DNA from: Urechis unicinctus
Taxonomy: Eukaryota; Annelida; Polychaeta; Xenopneusta; Urechidae
Direction of reading: 5' to 3'
Length of the DNA: 64,000 nt
NCBI GenBank assembly: GCA_034190875.2
Contig: CM067349.1
Coordinates: 14,038,163 to 14,102,162 of the forward strand
Shown piece after piece: positions 45,101 to 56,735 of the stretch. Each line of letters opens with the position of its first letter. Position 1 is the first letter of the stretch. Below the pieces are notes generated by a model. That model was not told the DNA's origin. It searched no databases and saw only the letters and a program-made list of their open reading frames with translations. Made by a program: the position numbers and the translations under genes.

Positions 45101-47154
45101 CTGCATGACCTTCAACCTATGAGTTATAGGAGAACAAACTGGCCAAAAATCTCTTGTACAATGTAAAATCTTTCTGTTCTTAAACTTTTTATGGGGCGTT
45201 TGTTATAGTTGTCCCAAAGAAGACTTCTGTTGATAATGGGTCTTTGCATACTCCAAAATCTTTGACCACTTGGTTATTTATTGGAAATCTCACCCACCAT
45301 TTAAATCCTGTATAGTAACATGATTTAATCTTATCATAACTTGTTTTTGAAGTAGTAGACCTTCAAGGCCAATTGTCAATTCTTTCTTTATTCAATCTTA
45401 ATAATTGTCCATGTTTTCATGATATTTTTTTCCATGTTTTCAATTTGCCTTGTTGATTTCTCTCCCTGCAGACGGTCATGTTCACGGCGACCATGCCCCC
45501 TGCCGTGGAGCGTCTCGCCAAGACCTACCTACGACGTCCTGCCGTTGTGTACATAGGAACCATGGGCAAACCACAGGAGAGAGTCGAACAAATTGTGTAT
45601 ATCATGGAAGAAAAACAGAAGAGGTAAGTGTTTGGTGTCGTTTATCCTGCTTAATGAAATAATCCTCTTCTGATGTAGTCATACTTGGTTAGTTGGATGA
45701 ATATATTTCTTTCTCTTCTCACTAACGGTAATATATTATGATGATGAGTTAAGCATGAAAGTTTGTATTATTGTAACCATAGTCTTATTGAAGAAATGCA
45801 TTGAGTATTTTCATTGACTCAAGCACTTGTGATGGATTAAAAATTTCTCATATAGAAAGTTGATATATTGAGTGGACATAAACAGGCACTTGATATTGAC
45901 CATTATTTTTATTATGATCCAGTTCATGCCCATGATACCCTTTTAACACTGTATATTGCTGATGTGGTGCTTGTGTACTCCACAGGAAGAAGCTGGTACA
46001 GATTCTGGAGGCTGGTATAGAACCCCCCATCATCCTCTTCGTCAACCAGAAGAAGGGTGCCGATGTGTTGGCCAAGGGTCTCGAGAAGATGGGGGTACGC
46101 GTTCATGTCATGTACACTACATAGTATGTGGGACATGAAAAGAGTGTAACATCACTTATTGAACCCCACACCTTGTTGAAATTACACAAGCCCATTACAA
46201 CTTTAACTCTTTTTTTTCTGCTCATTGCTCATTACAACCTGATTAAATTGTTCTAATTGTGGATATTTTTGTTTAGATGTACAGTATTTCTTTCCCTTTT
46301 TATTGCCCCATGTAATAAATAACTAGGTCATTTACTGCAGTAATACAGGGTCTATGTCATTTGTTTTCCAGTACAATGCAGCCACACTCCACGGTGGCAA
46401 GGGTCAAGAACAGAGAGAGTTTGCCCTGGCCAGTCTTAAGGATGGTTCCAAGGACATCCTGGTGGCCACTGATGTGGCTGGTCGTGGTATTGACATTAAG
46501 GATGTGTCGCTTGTCCTCAATTACGACATGGCTAAGTGTATAGAAGGTGAGAGCTGTGGTTCATCTTTACGTGGTGCTGATGTGTGTGGTAATCAGGGCT
46601 TGTTTGTGGAATCATAAACTGGTCTTTTAACTGGTGGAATTTATGTCAGGTTGTGGAAGCCTAGCTTTTGCCTGTTAAAATTCATATTTTCACAGTGAAT
46701 TGGGAAATATATGACTGTAAAAAATGTACTGTTATTCAAAAGTTTTTATAACTGGTATAGTTCTCTGATGGAGAAAATATGTGTTCCATGATAGTTGTTA
46801 TTTTCATGTCTGTTGCAGAGTAGATATTAGTGATATGGATTACTGGCCTACCAAGAGACAAACATGTGTTTCAAGTTAATTTTCAACGATATTGTTTGCT
46901 GAGCTTAATCTCTGTGTCATGTTGTAGATTACACTCATCGTATCGGACGTACCGGTCGAGCGGGCAAAAAGGGAGTCTCCATTTCATTCTGCACCAAAGA
47001 AGACAGTGCTGTGTTCTATGATCTGAAGCAGGTACTCTCAGAGAGCCCCCTATCCACGTGTCCTCCGGAGCTGGCAAATCACCCAGATGCCCAGCATAAG
47101 CCTGGCACAATGATGCAGAAGAAACGCAAAGATGAGATGGTTTACATTCAATAA
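39118..47154 (+). CDS. DDX23: DEAD-box helicase DDX23 (Prp28 orthologue, U5 snRNP), 15 coding exons
   Basis: Exons: 39118-39365, 39601-39763, 39991-40129, 40478-40662, 40801-40977, 41496-41575, 41824-42049, 42590-42735, 42941-43118, 43787-43876, 44403-44552, 45472-45623, 45986-46094, 46372-46546, 46928-47154. The CDS is 2445 nt, 814 aa (human DDX23 is 820). An in-frame TAG two codons upstream fixes the ATG. Residues 1-130 are an Arg/Ser/Asp/Glu-rich tail, the kind SRPK kinases phosphorylate in vertebrates. Family stretches [17 protein letters not shown] and [11 protein letters not shown] precede the core. Helicase motifs: Q motif [10 protein letters not shown] (about 410), ADTGSGKT (K435), PTRELA (470), TPGR (519), DEAD (543-546), TAT (599-601), [16 protein letters not shown] (713) and [10 protein letters not shown] (743). 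All are intact. The protein displaces U1 from the 5' splice site for U6 during spliceosome activation, in the nucleus. The exon 2 donor AAA|GTTGGT is weak. Introns 7 and 9 contain minisatellites. Confidence 0.97.
41193..41385 (+). repeat. Old interspersed repeat, copy 2 (DDX23 intron 5)
   Basis: The diverged partner of 29764-29990 in the same orientation: ATAAATATCAAATGTACATG, GAATCACTGGGGCTAT, TTCATCAG and GGGAGCCAGTCTGG occur in the same order. Confidence 0.65.
42088..42363. repeat. 39-bp minisatellite, 7 copies (DDX23 intron 7)
   Basis: Exact 39-bp period with starts at 42092, 42131, 42170, 42209, 42248, 42287 and 42326. The unit begins GTAAGATAGAGCCCATCTCA. Six of the seven copies begin with a donor-like GTAAG. 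The array starts only about 40 bp after the true donor of exon 7 (AAG|GTGAGA). Confidence 0.97.
43150..43495. repeat. GATGAGGGTTAGGTAAGG-type minisatellite with 102-bp higher-order unit (DDX23 intron 9)
   Basis: Units of about 20 bp (GATGAGGGTTAGATAAGG and variants) are grouped. The GGATGGTGGGGTTTGATTAG variant recurs at 43327 and 43429, a 102-bp superperiod. Confidence 0.92.
44790..45300. repeat. Highly diverged ~90-170-bp repeats (DDX23 intron 11)
   Basis: CAAGCTAGCTGCCCCAAATT near 44938 is matched by CAAGCTAGCTGCCCCAATTT near 45028, and by weaker versions near 44815 and 45200. The phrase CGCATAACCTTTGACCCCTA near 44890 recurs as TGCATGACCTTCAACCTATG and as a third, weaker form near 45245. 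Confidence 0.55.
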
Positions 47155-47155
47155 A
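47150..47155 (+). terminator. AATAAA overlapping the DDX23 stop codon
   Basis: The stop TAA (47152-47154) lies inside the hexamer AATAAA (47150-47155). If used, it would leave a 3' UTR of only a few tens of bases. It may be non-functional. Confidence 0.3.
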
Positions 47156-47400
47156 CGACAGTTCCCATTCTATAACTTCATGTTCACATTCAGTAAACCA
47201 CATTGAACATCAATTATCGAAGTCTCACTTTCAGAAAACAACAGTGAATGTTCAACAAATGATAAATTATGTTCGATAAACATTGTTTCACTTTCAGTAA
47301 ACATCGGTTCATGTTCAACAAATGACATTCAATATACATCAGTTTTCATAAAAAGAACAGCAATTAATATTCAGTGAGCAACTTAGTTTAACAGTTAAGG
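47155..47400. repeat. Degenerate TTCARTAAACATC-type repeats in the DDX23 3' region
   Basis: Imperfect units such as CATGTTCACATTCAGTAAAC and TATGTTCGATAAACATTG recur about every 30-60 bp. The last codons of DDX23 (TTCAATAAACG) look like one such unit. Confidence 0.5.
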
Positions 47401-47523
47401 CATGTGAATCGAGGTTGGTAACTGACCAAGTGCCGTGGGTCTTTTTCAGGGAAATAAGATAATGTTAGTGATGCAGGTATTTGTATGACTCATTGAAAAT
47501 CATGGTATGTGAGCTATGATAAC

Positions 47524-47529
47524 AATAAA
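47524..47529 (+). terminator. Candidate DDX23 polyadenylation signal
   Basis: AATAAA 370 nt past the stop, followed about 20-30 nt later by the T/G-rich stretch ACTTGTGTTTGATATT. This is the more usual spacing of signal and downstream element. Confidence 0.5.
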
Positions 47530-47659
47530 TATGAAACTACAACTTGTGTTTGATATTCACACACTACATAAGCTTTGCTAGAGGGAAGAGAAGCTTTGCA
47601 ATCAGTGAAATAATGCAGCTATTCATTTCCTCTCTTGTCCATCTCTATTCTTGCCTAGC

Positions 47660-48360
47660 TAAATTTCTCTTTTCATTCATGTCCTTCCCTAACTACATTC
47701 CTCTTTCCATCTCTATCATTCACTAGCTATATTCCTCTTTCCATCCCTATCATTCACTGGCTACATACCTCTTTCCATCCCTATCATTCACTAGCTACAT
47801 ACTTCTTTCCATCCCTATCATTCACTGGCTACATTCCTCTTTCCATCCCTATCATTCACTGGCTACATTCCTCTTTCCATCCCTATCATTCACTGGCTAC
47901 ATACCTCTTTCCATCCCTATCATTCACTAGCTACATACTTCTTTCCATCCCTATCATTCACTGGCTACATTCCTCTTTCCATCCCTATCATTCACTGGCT
48001 ACATTCCTCTTTCCATCCCTATCATTCACTAGCTACATACTTCTTTCCATCCCTATCATTCACTAGCTACATACTTCTTTCCATCCCTATCATTCACTAG
48101 CTACATACCTCTTTCCATCCCTATCATTCACTAGCTACATTCATCTTTCCATCCCTATCATTCACTAGCTACATACTTCTTTCCATCCCTATCATTCACT
48201 AGCTACATACCTCTCTTCACTAGCTACATTCCTCTTTCCATCTCTATCATTCACTAGCTACATACTTCTTTCCATCTCTATCACTCACTAGCTACATTCC
48301 TCTTTCCATCACTATCATTCACTAGCTACATTCCTCTTTTCATCCATATCATTCACCAAG
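47660..48360. repeat. 34-bp minisatellite, about 20 copies, in the DDX23-DCAKD spacer
   Basis: The unit is CTAGCTACATTCCTCTTTCC plus ATCCCTATCATTCA. Variants CTGG/CTAG and ATTCCT/ATACTT mix along the array, and both ends are eroded. It lies in the 1.6 kb between the converging DDX23 and DCAKD stop codons. The flanks (47400-47660, 48360-48669) show nothing else. Confidence 0.96.
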
Positions 48361-48669
48361 TACATCCTCATATCTGTCATTCCCTAACTTCATCATAATC
48401 TTTATTAATCCCAAACTTCACCCTTGTATCTGTTATCCCCTACCTACAACCTTTCCGCTTTCCTTACGTAGTTTTCATCCCTAGCTCCAACCTTTATGTA
48501 GCAAATTTCTTGTCCACAAATATCCACCCCCCCACCACAGACATCTGGTGCTACCAACCACTACTATAAACAGAGCAGATCATTTGTTTACACTGGTCAA
48601 GATTATAACAACAGAATATTTCTTAATATGCTGTATTAATAAGGAAAACAGGAATCCCATGTCTGATTA

Positions 48670-48675
48670 TTTATT
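48670..48675 (-). terminator. Candidate DCAKD polyadenylation signal
   Basis: AATAAA on the minus strand about 55 nt beyond the DCAKD stop codon, implying a very short 3' UTR. Confidence 0.4.
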
Positions 48676-48729
48676 TTCCATAAAACCATTTTTAAAAATG
48701 TTTATCTTTGAACCAAACAAGAAGTAACG

Positions 48730-50162
48730 TTACATATAAGCTAACAATGTCGATCCCATCAACATCCCTGCAGAAACTCCTATTGTCAAGGCACACGCTA
48801 GCAGGATACGGTTGAACCAATGCCGTTTAGATTTCCTAAGTTCACGGTATATCCTCTCAACCTGTGCCTGTGTATTGGCAAGGCTCTGAGAATTGTCTAT
48901 AATATGAGTGGCTCGTCTACACTTTTCTTTAAGAGGCATTTGGGAATTAATTCTTTGACTAGCTTCTTCTGTGGAGTAGTTGTTCCTTTTCTTTAGTCTT
49001 TCAAGCTGTGTGGTGTCATTACTGAAAAAAATAAAATCTTTACTACTGAATCAGGAATATTGATATTCAACGATGGGGTTAACACATTTGAACAAAATTA
49101 CCTAATTTGAATAATTGTGCATAGCTTACCATGAGACAACTAATATTGATGCCATATATGGCACCATTTTACCAGTTTCAAATAATAAAGGCAGGTCTAG
49201 AACTACAAACTGTTGTCCTGAAAAGCAAAACCAACACAAAATCTAGCTAGAAAAAGTAATAAATATGTCTTAAATTTAGAAGCAATTTTAAGAAATAGGT
49301 TAAGGATGATTGTCAACCTGTAAGAGCATGGTAGGCCACCTTCCACACCATAGCCTTATATATTTCTGGATGAGTAATGGAGTTGAGGACTCTTCTCTTC
49401 CCTTGGTCATTAAAAATGATTTGTCCAAGTTTTTCTCTGTTAAGTGTGCCATCCTGGTCAAGTATTTCTTGACCAAAGAATTTGATTATTTTCTTCAAAG
49501 CAGGTTTACCAGGTTCCACCACTAGAAACAAAATAAACAGCTTAGCAGTTAGTGGCGTGATGTTACTGAACAAATCTATTCATATAACATATAATCAATG
49601 ATAAATGATACAATATATGTTGAAAGAATTTTATAAAAAAAAGTGTTTAAGAGTTCATATTAGCACATCTGCATCTGATATAGGTTTGTGCTGATGAACC
49701 TGCGCTCTTTGCTTGCTGTGATCAGCTTAAAAACTCCAGTGATGTATCATAATGCTATATACCAGGAGACTTGGCCGACGTATGGATGGTAATATGATAA
49801 TGCACCACCTCTAGTGTGACTGAAGTGCACTTGAGTCAACAAACACCGCTAACATGTAGCAACTTATAAATAAAGACCATGTCGGTGGCTTTTGGAGAGT
49901 ATTTTTCATTGACTTTTTACAAAAATATTCATCTTTGCCATCTTTGTCATTAAATGGCTGTGGTGCATGTGGGTTGAACACAGGCAACAAAATTAGATAT
50001 TAATCACACTCTTAGTGGCTTATCTATATTACCAATCAGCCAACACAAACCTTCCCTAGCTATGACATCGGCATCGAGAATTGTGCATCCGAGTTCTGTC
50101 AACATTGAAGCCACAGTGCTCTTCCCTGTAGCAATGCTGCCGGTAAGCGCGACCAAAAACAT
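48730..50162 (-). CDS. DCAKD: Dephospho-CoA kinase domain-containing protein (DCAKD), 4 coding exons
   Basis: Minus-strand exons, in order: 50051-50162, 49318-49521, 49130-49217, 48730-49021. The CDS is 696 nt, 231 aa, the same length as human DCAKD. The ATG at 50162-50160 starts MFLVALTG as in the family; a TTTCAG just upstream may be the acceptor of a 5' UTR intron. The P-loop GSIATGKST (residues 8-16) binds ATP. It is followed by [10 protein letters not shown] (28-37), THPEIYKAM and [11 protein letters not shown], the usual CoaE landmarks, then [20 protein letters not shown]. The last 25 or so residues are hydrophobic and form a probable membrane anchor, as in animal DCAKD. CoaE kinases phosphorylate dephospho-CoA at the 3' hydroxyl, the last step of coenzyme A synthesis. 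DCAKD is linked to mitochondria, and its activity here is inferred. It ends tail-to-tail with DDX23 and starts head-to-head with the ankyrin gene. Two donors (GTTTGT, GTTGAC) are weak. Confidence 0.95.
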
Positions 50163-50169
50163 CTTTGAA

Positions 50170-50840
50170 CGCCTCTGAAATTGAGACAGCAAAAGTATAG
50201 GTTATTAGGAAGTGAAAACTAATTTCAATAATCACAGTGCTTTTGCGATTCAACCATTAAGTCTTTTAATTCCCTTTACTTGTCAAACAATTACCGGCTA
50301 ACAAAGGAGACTTGGGGCATAAACGGACAGGAGAACTCGGGTCACGACGGAGTCTAGGCAAGGCAACTCGCCCCTGGTGTTTTGATGATCTGATGACACC
50401 TTCTCAGATGTGAGAAATCGAAATTAGTAAACAGTGCGGAGCTGTCAGAGGCGGAGTTTCTTTCCCTAGACGGAGTCACGAGCTATAACGAATTGTGACA
50501 TAAATTGGGTTCCATAACTTGCAAATCCTTGTTTATGATGGTAAGGGGGTAATTTTGACTATCTATATATTATCTGAACAGTCACCCTAAAGAAGACCCT
50601 ATATAATACATAATTTTCAGCAATTAGATATGACTCTTACTTGTAAAAGTGACAGCAGTTTAACAATCACTACTCGGGAAAACCAAATCAAACTTTGATC
50701 AGCTATTTATAGGAATATGACGTAGACGATGTTAGGAATCTCGGCTACAACGGGCACAACACGGGGGGCACTAAAGTCCGCTACAGGAAAATGTCAATGA
50801 AAATACATTGGCTTTCACGTTAGCAATTGTGATGAATTGA
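50170..50840. promoter_or_regulatory. CpG-rich island, probable bidirectional promoter (DCAKD / ankyrin gene)
   Basis: This is the only CpG-dense stretch in the right half of the window (for example ACTCGGGTCACGACGGAG, GACGTAGACGATG, CTACAACGGGCACAACACGG). It lies directly upstream of DCAKD on the minus strand. It also lies 0.6-1.2 kb before the ankyrin ATG, leaving room for a noncoding first exon that splices to the acceptor at 51428. No TATA box or start site was pinned down. Confidence 0.5.
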
Positions 50841-51428
50841 AATCAATGCGATCATTTGGGGGATTTAAATTTTAGCATGCAGTGATATTCTTTATGGTTA
50901 TACTGCTGGGACAGACACTGTGCCTCCAGAAAATTGAAAATAAATTGCCCCCTACACACAAGCAGTATTGTTTTTACAAGCATCACAATAGGAACTCCAG
51001 TGGCTGATTGAGAAGAAAGCTTGTCAAAGAACATTGGTAATGTATTCGCGTTTTACATTATAACACAGTGTTTATTATTACCTATTGTGGAAACTGACAC
51101 TATAACTGAGCATAATAAAATAATTTCTATTTACCAACACCTCTGGCGAAACCTGAATACAGAAGAATCATTTGACATATTAGAGGCCTGTTAATAAGGT
51201 TACACTAAACACTAATGCTTCCTTGTAATCGATGGGGGTACTTTCATTTTACGAATAAATATGCCAATATTTTGAACTCGCCTGCCTATTAATTATGTAC
51301 CCTTTCCATATTCATCAGTCTCAGCATAATCATCTCAAGAAAGTTTTGTATTGTAATTAATTCTTTTCGTCAACAGTTACTACTTAATCTTCAACAAAAA
51401 TCATAAAGTAAATCACATTATGTTGCAG
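50841..51428 (+). other. Probable 5' UTR intron of the ankyrin-repeat gene
   Basis: CpG-poor, AT-rich sequence that ends in TATGTTGCAG at 51419-51428, a usable acceptor 11 nt before the ATG. No coding frame was found. Confidence 0.4.
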
Positions 51429-51439
51429 TCACATCAGAA

Positions 51440-53837
51440 ATGGCTGACACATCTCCCCAGTCTGAGGGACCTGATGATATTCAATGCCAAATTAACTCTT
51501 CTGAAGAACCCACTGCAAATATTCTACCTTCAAATAACAGTTTGGACCAAGAAGTAGTAACACTATCAAACTCTTTGGGGGAATCAAGTGAAACAGACCC
51601 GACTGCTCCCTCTGAGAAAACATCCCTCCAAGGGACTACAGTGGATGAAACAAATACGGATGATGTCACAGATTCTAAATTTGATATAAAAACTGCAAAA
51701 AAATTGGATACAAGCCGAGAGAACTCGCCTGATGATGTGTTTGATCACAGCAAGGAAAGTACACCAGAAGAGGTCATCCATATGACAAGAACTGAAAGCG
51801 TCAACTCAAATTTATCCATAACAAGTTCCACGGAAGAAAACCGCTCCCCTTTGTTTTCTGCCCTGTATAACTTTGATGCAAAAGCTCTGGAAGAGTTGAT
51901 TAAGAATGATGTTGATGTGTTTGAGAAAGGAAGCAAAAACAGGAATGCAATTCACGAGCTTATTTTGATTTATTGCAAATTACATCCTCTTGATAAGTTG
52001 GAAGTGAAACATAGATTGGTGGATATTTTGAGTACGCTGGTTAAGGCAGGGGTGGATGTTAATGCAGGTGATGTTAAGAAATTAACTCCCTTGCACACGG
52101 CAGCCTCTTATGCACACAATGGAGATATCATCAAACCATTGTTAGCTGCGGGTGCTAAAGTGAACCAAGCCGATGGGCAGCTGAGAACAGCGTTGCATTA
52201 TGCCGTTGAGAAAGGTGATGAGGAAAATGCTAAGGCATTAGTTGAAGGTGGAGCTAGTCCCAATGCACAAGATACCAAGAAACAGACAGCCCTACATATG
52301 GCAAGCATGGGTGGGTGTAATTGATATTTCTGTTTCCTTTCTTGTGAAGCACTGGTCTTTTCGACTAACTGTTTAGTTGTAAAAGTATTTCAGTTATTAG
52401 TACTTTTCATTGACTCCTCCTCATACAAGAAGTGCAAGTGAGTGCCACCAGTATTTCTCTTACTGCATGTAACTTGTTCACAGTGTTGGTTGTGATTAAA
52501 AACAGATACTAAGACTTCATTTACATAAAACAAATAGTCAATAATTTTCCAGAGCAGTTTCTGAGTAATACAGAAAAACACTTTTATGATATTGCTGTCT
52601 CTTAATTATATGTATATAGAATTACAAGTAATCAGCTGTCTATCATTACCAATGACTAATCCAATGACAGCGAGATCATGATGCAACATCAAAGGTCAAG
52701 GTCATATAAAGGTAAAGAAAAATTGTATTGATGCATTTATATACCTGTATCATACTATACATGTCACACCAATACTGCAGGACGAAGAAATGTGAGTTTG
52801 GTCCAATTTCTCCTGACATGCGGGGCCGAGGCAAACATGCAGGACTGCTGTGGCAAATCACCACTGCACATAGCTGCTAAGGCAAGTCGTTCGGAGCTCA
52901 TCAGGGAGTTGGTGAAGTACGGAGCCCAAGTGAATTTACAGGATTACTCCGGTCATACGTCCATCCATCTTGCTACTACCTACGATATCACAGGTGTGGT
53001 GGGATAGAATACATTAATTGTGACCAAGTTTATGGTCTTTTCAGTGGAAAATGCTTCGTAAAGTTTGTTAGCATGTTGTGCAGGTCATAAATAAAAGTCG
53101 AGCCACTTGATAGTATTAACCAACAGGCACTTAAGTCATGAAATGCCCCTCCTTGGCCTTTTTTTAGACAGTAGGGAGGAGAGGTTTTCAGTACTATAGT
53201 ACCTGTGTTGTTTTTTTCATTTTCATAAGCAATTATTCAGATTATCTTAAGTTGGTAAGTTGGTAAGTTGGTCTGAATTTTAAGCTGCACACCAGTAACT
53301 CAATGATTGTGGGTTGCAGAACGAAAAAGGAAATGAAAAAAATAATGCCATTTTCTTATCAGCTGATATTGTTGTTGCCTTTGATGTTAAAAGTAACATA
53401 AGATCCCAATGTTTCATTTCAGCCCAAGGTTCCTGTGCAAAATATGACCTATATCTCCAAGTACGATAATCATCATGACTTCTCTTGCAGGGCAATCTTT
53501 GAAGGAGCTACTTACTTGCCCAGTCGATGTAAACATACAAGATGAGGTAGCTGGCGACACAGCTCTACACAAAGCTGTTTCTCTACGTAACTTTGAAGCG
53601 CTGAAACTCCTTGCTAAAGCCCATGCAGTCAACCCCAACTGCCAGGATATCCTGGGAGATACTCCATTACACCGAGCTTGTAATATGCAGGAGTTTCTCA
53701 TCTGGTCCACTTTGTTAGATGTAGGGGGAGATGTATTTTTGCAAAATAACAACGGACAGTCTGCTTATGACAAAGCTTTCAGAGCCAAAAATGATGTTGC
53801 TATAGCAATGCTAAGGCAGCATGGGAAGGCTGATTAG
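51440..53837 (+). CDS. Ankyrin-repeat protein, 3 coding exons, function unknown
   Basis: Exons 51440-52310, 52781-52993 and 53491-53837 (TAG) join in phase 1 at ATGG|GTGGGT and ACAG|GTGTGG, giving 1431 nt and 476 aa. Residues 1-135 are acidic and rich in Ser, Thr and Asn, probably disordered, with many Ser/Thr-Pro or acidic phospho-type sites. From about 136 to the end is an ankyrin stack. Clear repeats start at TPLHTAA (216), TALHYAV (250), TALHMAS (283), then SPLHIAA, TSIHLAT, TALHKAV and TPLHRAC. Degenerate caps lie at each end, the first with an inserted loop around IYCKLHPLDKLEVKHRL. There is no signal peptide, membrane helix or other domain. Ankyrin stacks bind proteins, so a cytosolic or nuclear scaffold or inhibitor role is possible, but no family name can be given. 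The long acidic N-terminus plus ankyrins recalls IkB-like layouts only loosely. Confidence 0.9.
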
Positions 53838-54612
53838 AAATGGACACGTTCTAGGAAGTATCAGTCGTTACAATCGCTGCATACTTTGTCAGCAATTTAT
53901 GTTAGGTCTAAGAAATTTAGTGCTATGAACAGGTTTACATATGTATGTATATATATTTGACTGCAGCAGATGTCCTGCCTGTATGATTCAGATTAGGATC
54001 CTGGTGTCACAAGTTCATGTCTTAAACTCTAGGGAGTAATCAAAATATATAATGTTGGCAGTATTGCCTTGTAACCTTTTTGGTAATTGGTTTTAAGATC
54101 AGTATATATCATTTTGTTTATTTTAAAAAATTTCCAGAACCCATCAATCACTTGTGAGATGTGTCATAGACTTGTCGATGAATGTGAACTTTTTTAGTCT
54201 TAGTTTTATGCATTCATCAAAGCATTCTGATAACATCTCATCTTTGCGTTTGTTAATTCTTTGCAGAATGATAGTCTTGCCATGTGTACTTTTAAATCAT
54301 TGGTTGAGACGGTGATCAACGTTTGAAACTTAGATATAAGGCATCCCTCCAGAACCCAAAATTTTACTTGTGTTATTGTTAGATTACAAATTCATGCCTT
54401 GATTAGCTGGTAGATTTCGTAATATCCGACTCAAAATTTGATAACTTTTTGTTGCTATATACTCCTCTCAGATTTTATTGTGATAGAACTGGTATGTTTT
54501 CATAAGTGCCTTCTCTTGATCTGGCATTTATTTATATGATAATAAGTCAAATTGATCCTACAGAATAATGCATGATTGGTAATTAATTTACATCCTAAGT
54601 GGTGTACATTGC

Positions 54613-54688
<76 letters not shown>

Positions 54689-55340
54689 CATGCACTTATA
54701 TTTTACACATTGATTGTCTCAGATTTTGTTGATTTCATCTTTGTTTTTCTATGTAATATACTTTTTCTTATGATTATGATTCAACTACCTACTCATTGAT
54801 TTTTAAGTATCTTTCTTGTTAAGATTATGCAATCATTGCGAGATCTCTGATGACCTGTTTTATCTTTGTGTGGACCATTTTGTTCTTAGTAATATACTTT
54901 TATCGCATTGAATGTTTGAACTACCTGGTTTGTAGATTCTAAATTAAAATCGATTATTTAGTTTTTGTTATCAACATCGTACCTATGCAGATGATTATCA
55001 AGGTTTGTAGCACTTTTGCTAAAAACTTTTATTTCAAGATTATATTTATATTGTTACAATTTGATAAGTGTTTTGCTGTGAGTATCCCAGGGGGTCTACA
55101 TCTGCATATGAATTTAATCTCGTGTTTTCTTTGATCATCTGCAATCTTAGTCATTGTTGCGTTTATGTATCAGTATTTGCACTAGGACATTCTTTTATCT
55201 CACTTGTACCAGGATTAATGATCGTAGTCATTGTGTTGATTGTGTGCAATGAAATTCCTATTAGTGGAATCCAATAATACATCTATTATATTTATCAAAA
55301 GTATGTTTTTAATAAAATATATTCAGCGTCTTTTTTTGTA
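53838..55340 (+). other. Probable 3' UTR of the ankyrin-repeat gene
   Basis: AT-rich, almost free of CpG, with no exon. The first canonical AATAAA on the plus strand after the stop is at 55311-55316, so the mRNA may run about 1.5 kb past the stop and include the (AT)n tract at 54615-54687. Confidence 0.45.
54615..54687. repeat. (AT)n microsatellite
   Basis: About 72 bp of uninterrupted AT inside the probable ankyrin-gene 3' UTR. Confidence 0.98.
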
Positions 55341-56539
55341 GTCTATCTTACTTACATGTGGCTACAATGTGAAAACTTCACAAAAAATAGATCTGTGCCA
55401 TTATGGTGCCTCACAGGCACTTCAGGTGGATTAATATGAATCTTACACCATGATCCCTTAACCACGATAACATAGGTCAACATCCAGTTCCCGAGTACTT
55501 CAGATTCATCATTTACTTCATAACTCTTTACTGAAATATTGGAGCACAAATGTACAATATCCGGCCACAATTAACAGAGAACCCTGTAGCTGGAACTGTT
55601 ACTGACAAGAAGTTATGAGTTATATGGTAGCCTGGCAGAAGTCGATTGGTTCACTAAACATAGCATGGCAACTACAACATGTCTCGCTAAGTATAACAAT
55701 ACTACTGGAGTTTCATCAGATACCAACATTTCAATCTTAATCTTCTTAAACATATAAAAAAATAGCAAATTCACACAAAAAAGCATTAAAATAGTTTATT
55801 CCAGAAATGTTTAACTGTTTAAAGAAGTAAAATTCATCACATAATGACATTATCATCATCATCACATATTTGGCCTGTATAGAGGGCGCTGCAGGCAACA
55901 TTATCGTCAGATTATCACAGAAGAAACCGGCAGGGCAAAAGTTTAACAAAATCATGATAAGGACTATCTGAGCTGCATTTATGTAAGTGACAAACAGCTG
56001 ATGTTTAAATCATAGGTAACTATTACTTATGTTAAAAAAGTATGACAGGATAAAGTGATGTTGATTGAATCTCATTAACATAAAAGGTCACATCAGTTCA
56101 CCGGTGAATGGCAAGGTTTGCTACTTTGTCTTGGTTTTAATTTCAGTGTTCTTGTGATATATATTGAATGCTTATGAGGGCTTGCTTTACACTGAATTCT
56201 TATAAGATGCCATTGAGGAGGGGACATGTGATTTGTTTGGTGTCATCCCAGCCTTCGTCAAACGATGCAGATGTGCCAATACATCGTCATTTCAAATACA
56301 GACATCCTGTAGGGATAACAATGCCTTTATACCTGCACAGCAGTAGGTTGACATAAGCTGATAGGTAACTGGACAATGCTATAAGGAAATGCATCAAGGA
56401 ACACTTATACAGCATAAAGAGAAAAATTCTGACCTGAAAGTGATTTATGACCAGGCTCATACATAATTGTACTGCAAATTTTCACCCCTTAACAAAGTGT
56501 AAATACACAACAATATGGGAAGAAGAAAACTTACTGGAA

Positions 56540-56735
56540 TGAACATCACCAACGGAGAAAGCATCATCACCAACAGAGAACGTCGTCATCACCAGCGGAG
56601 AATGTTGTCATCACCAACGGATAACATCTTCATCACCAGTAGAGAACATCTTCATCACCAGTAGAGAACATCTTCATCACCAGTAGAGAACATCTTCATC
56701 ACCAGTGTAGAACATCGTCACCAACAATAGAACGT
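56540..56735. repeat. 22-bp minisatellite (ACATCTTCATCACCAGTAGAGA)
   Basis: About eight units. The four middle ones (56620-56710) are nearly identical and the outer ones are eroded. Confidence 0.92.
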
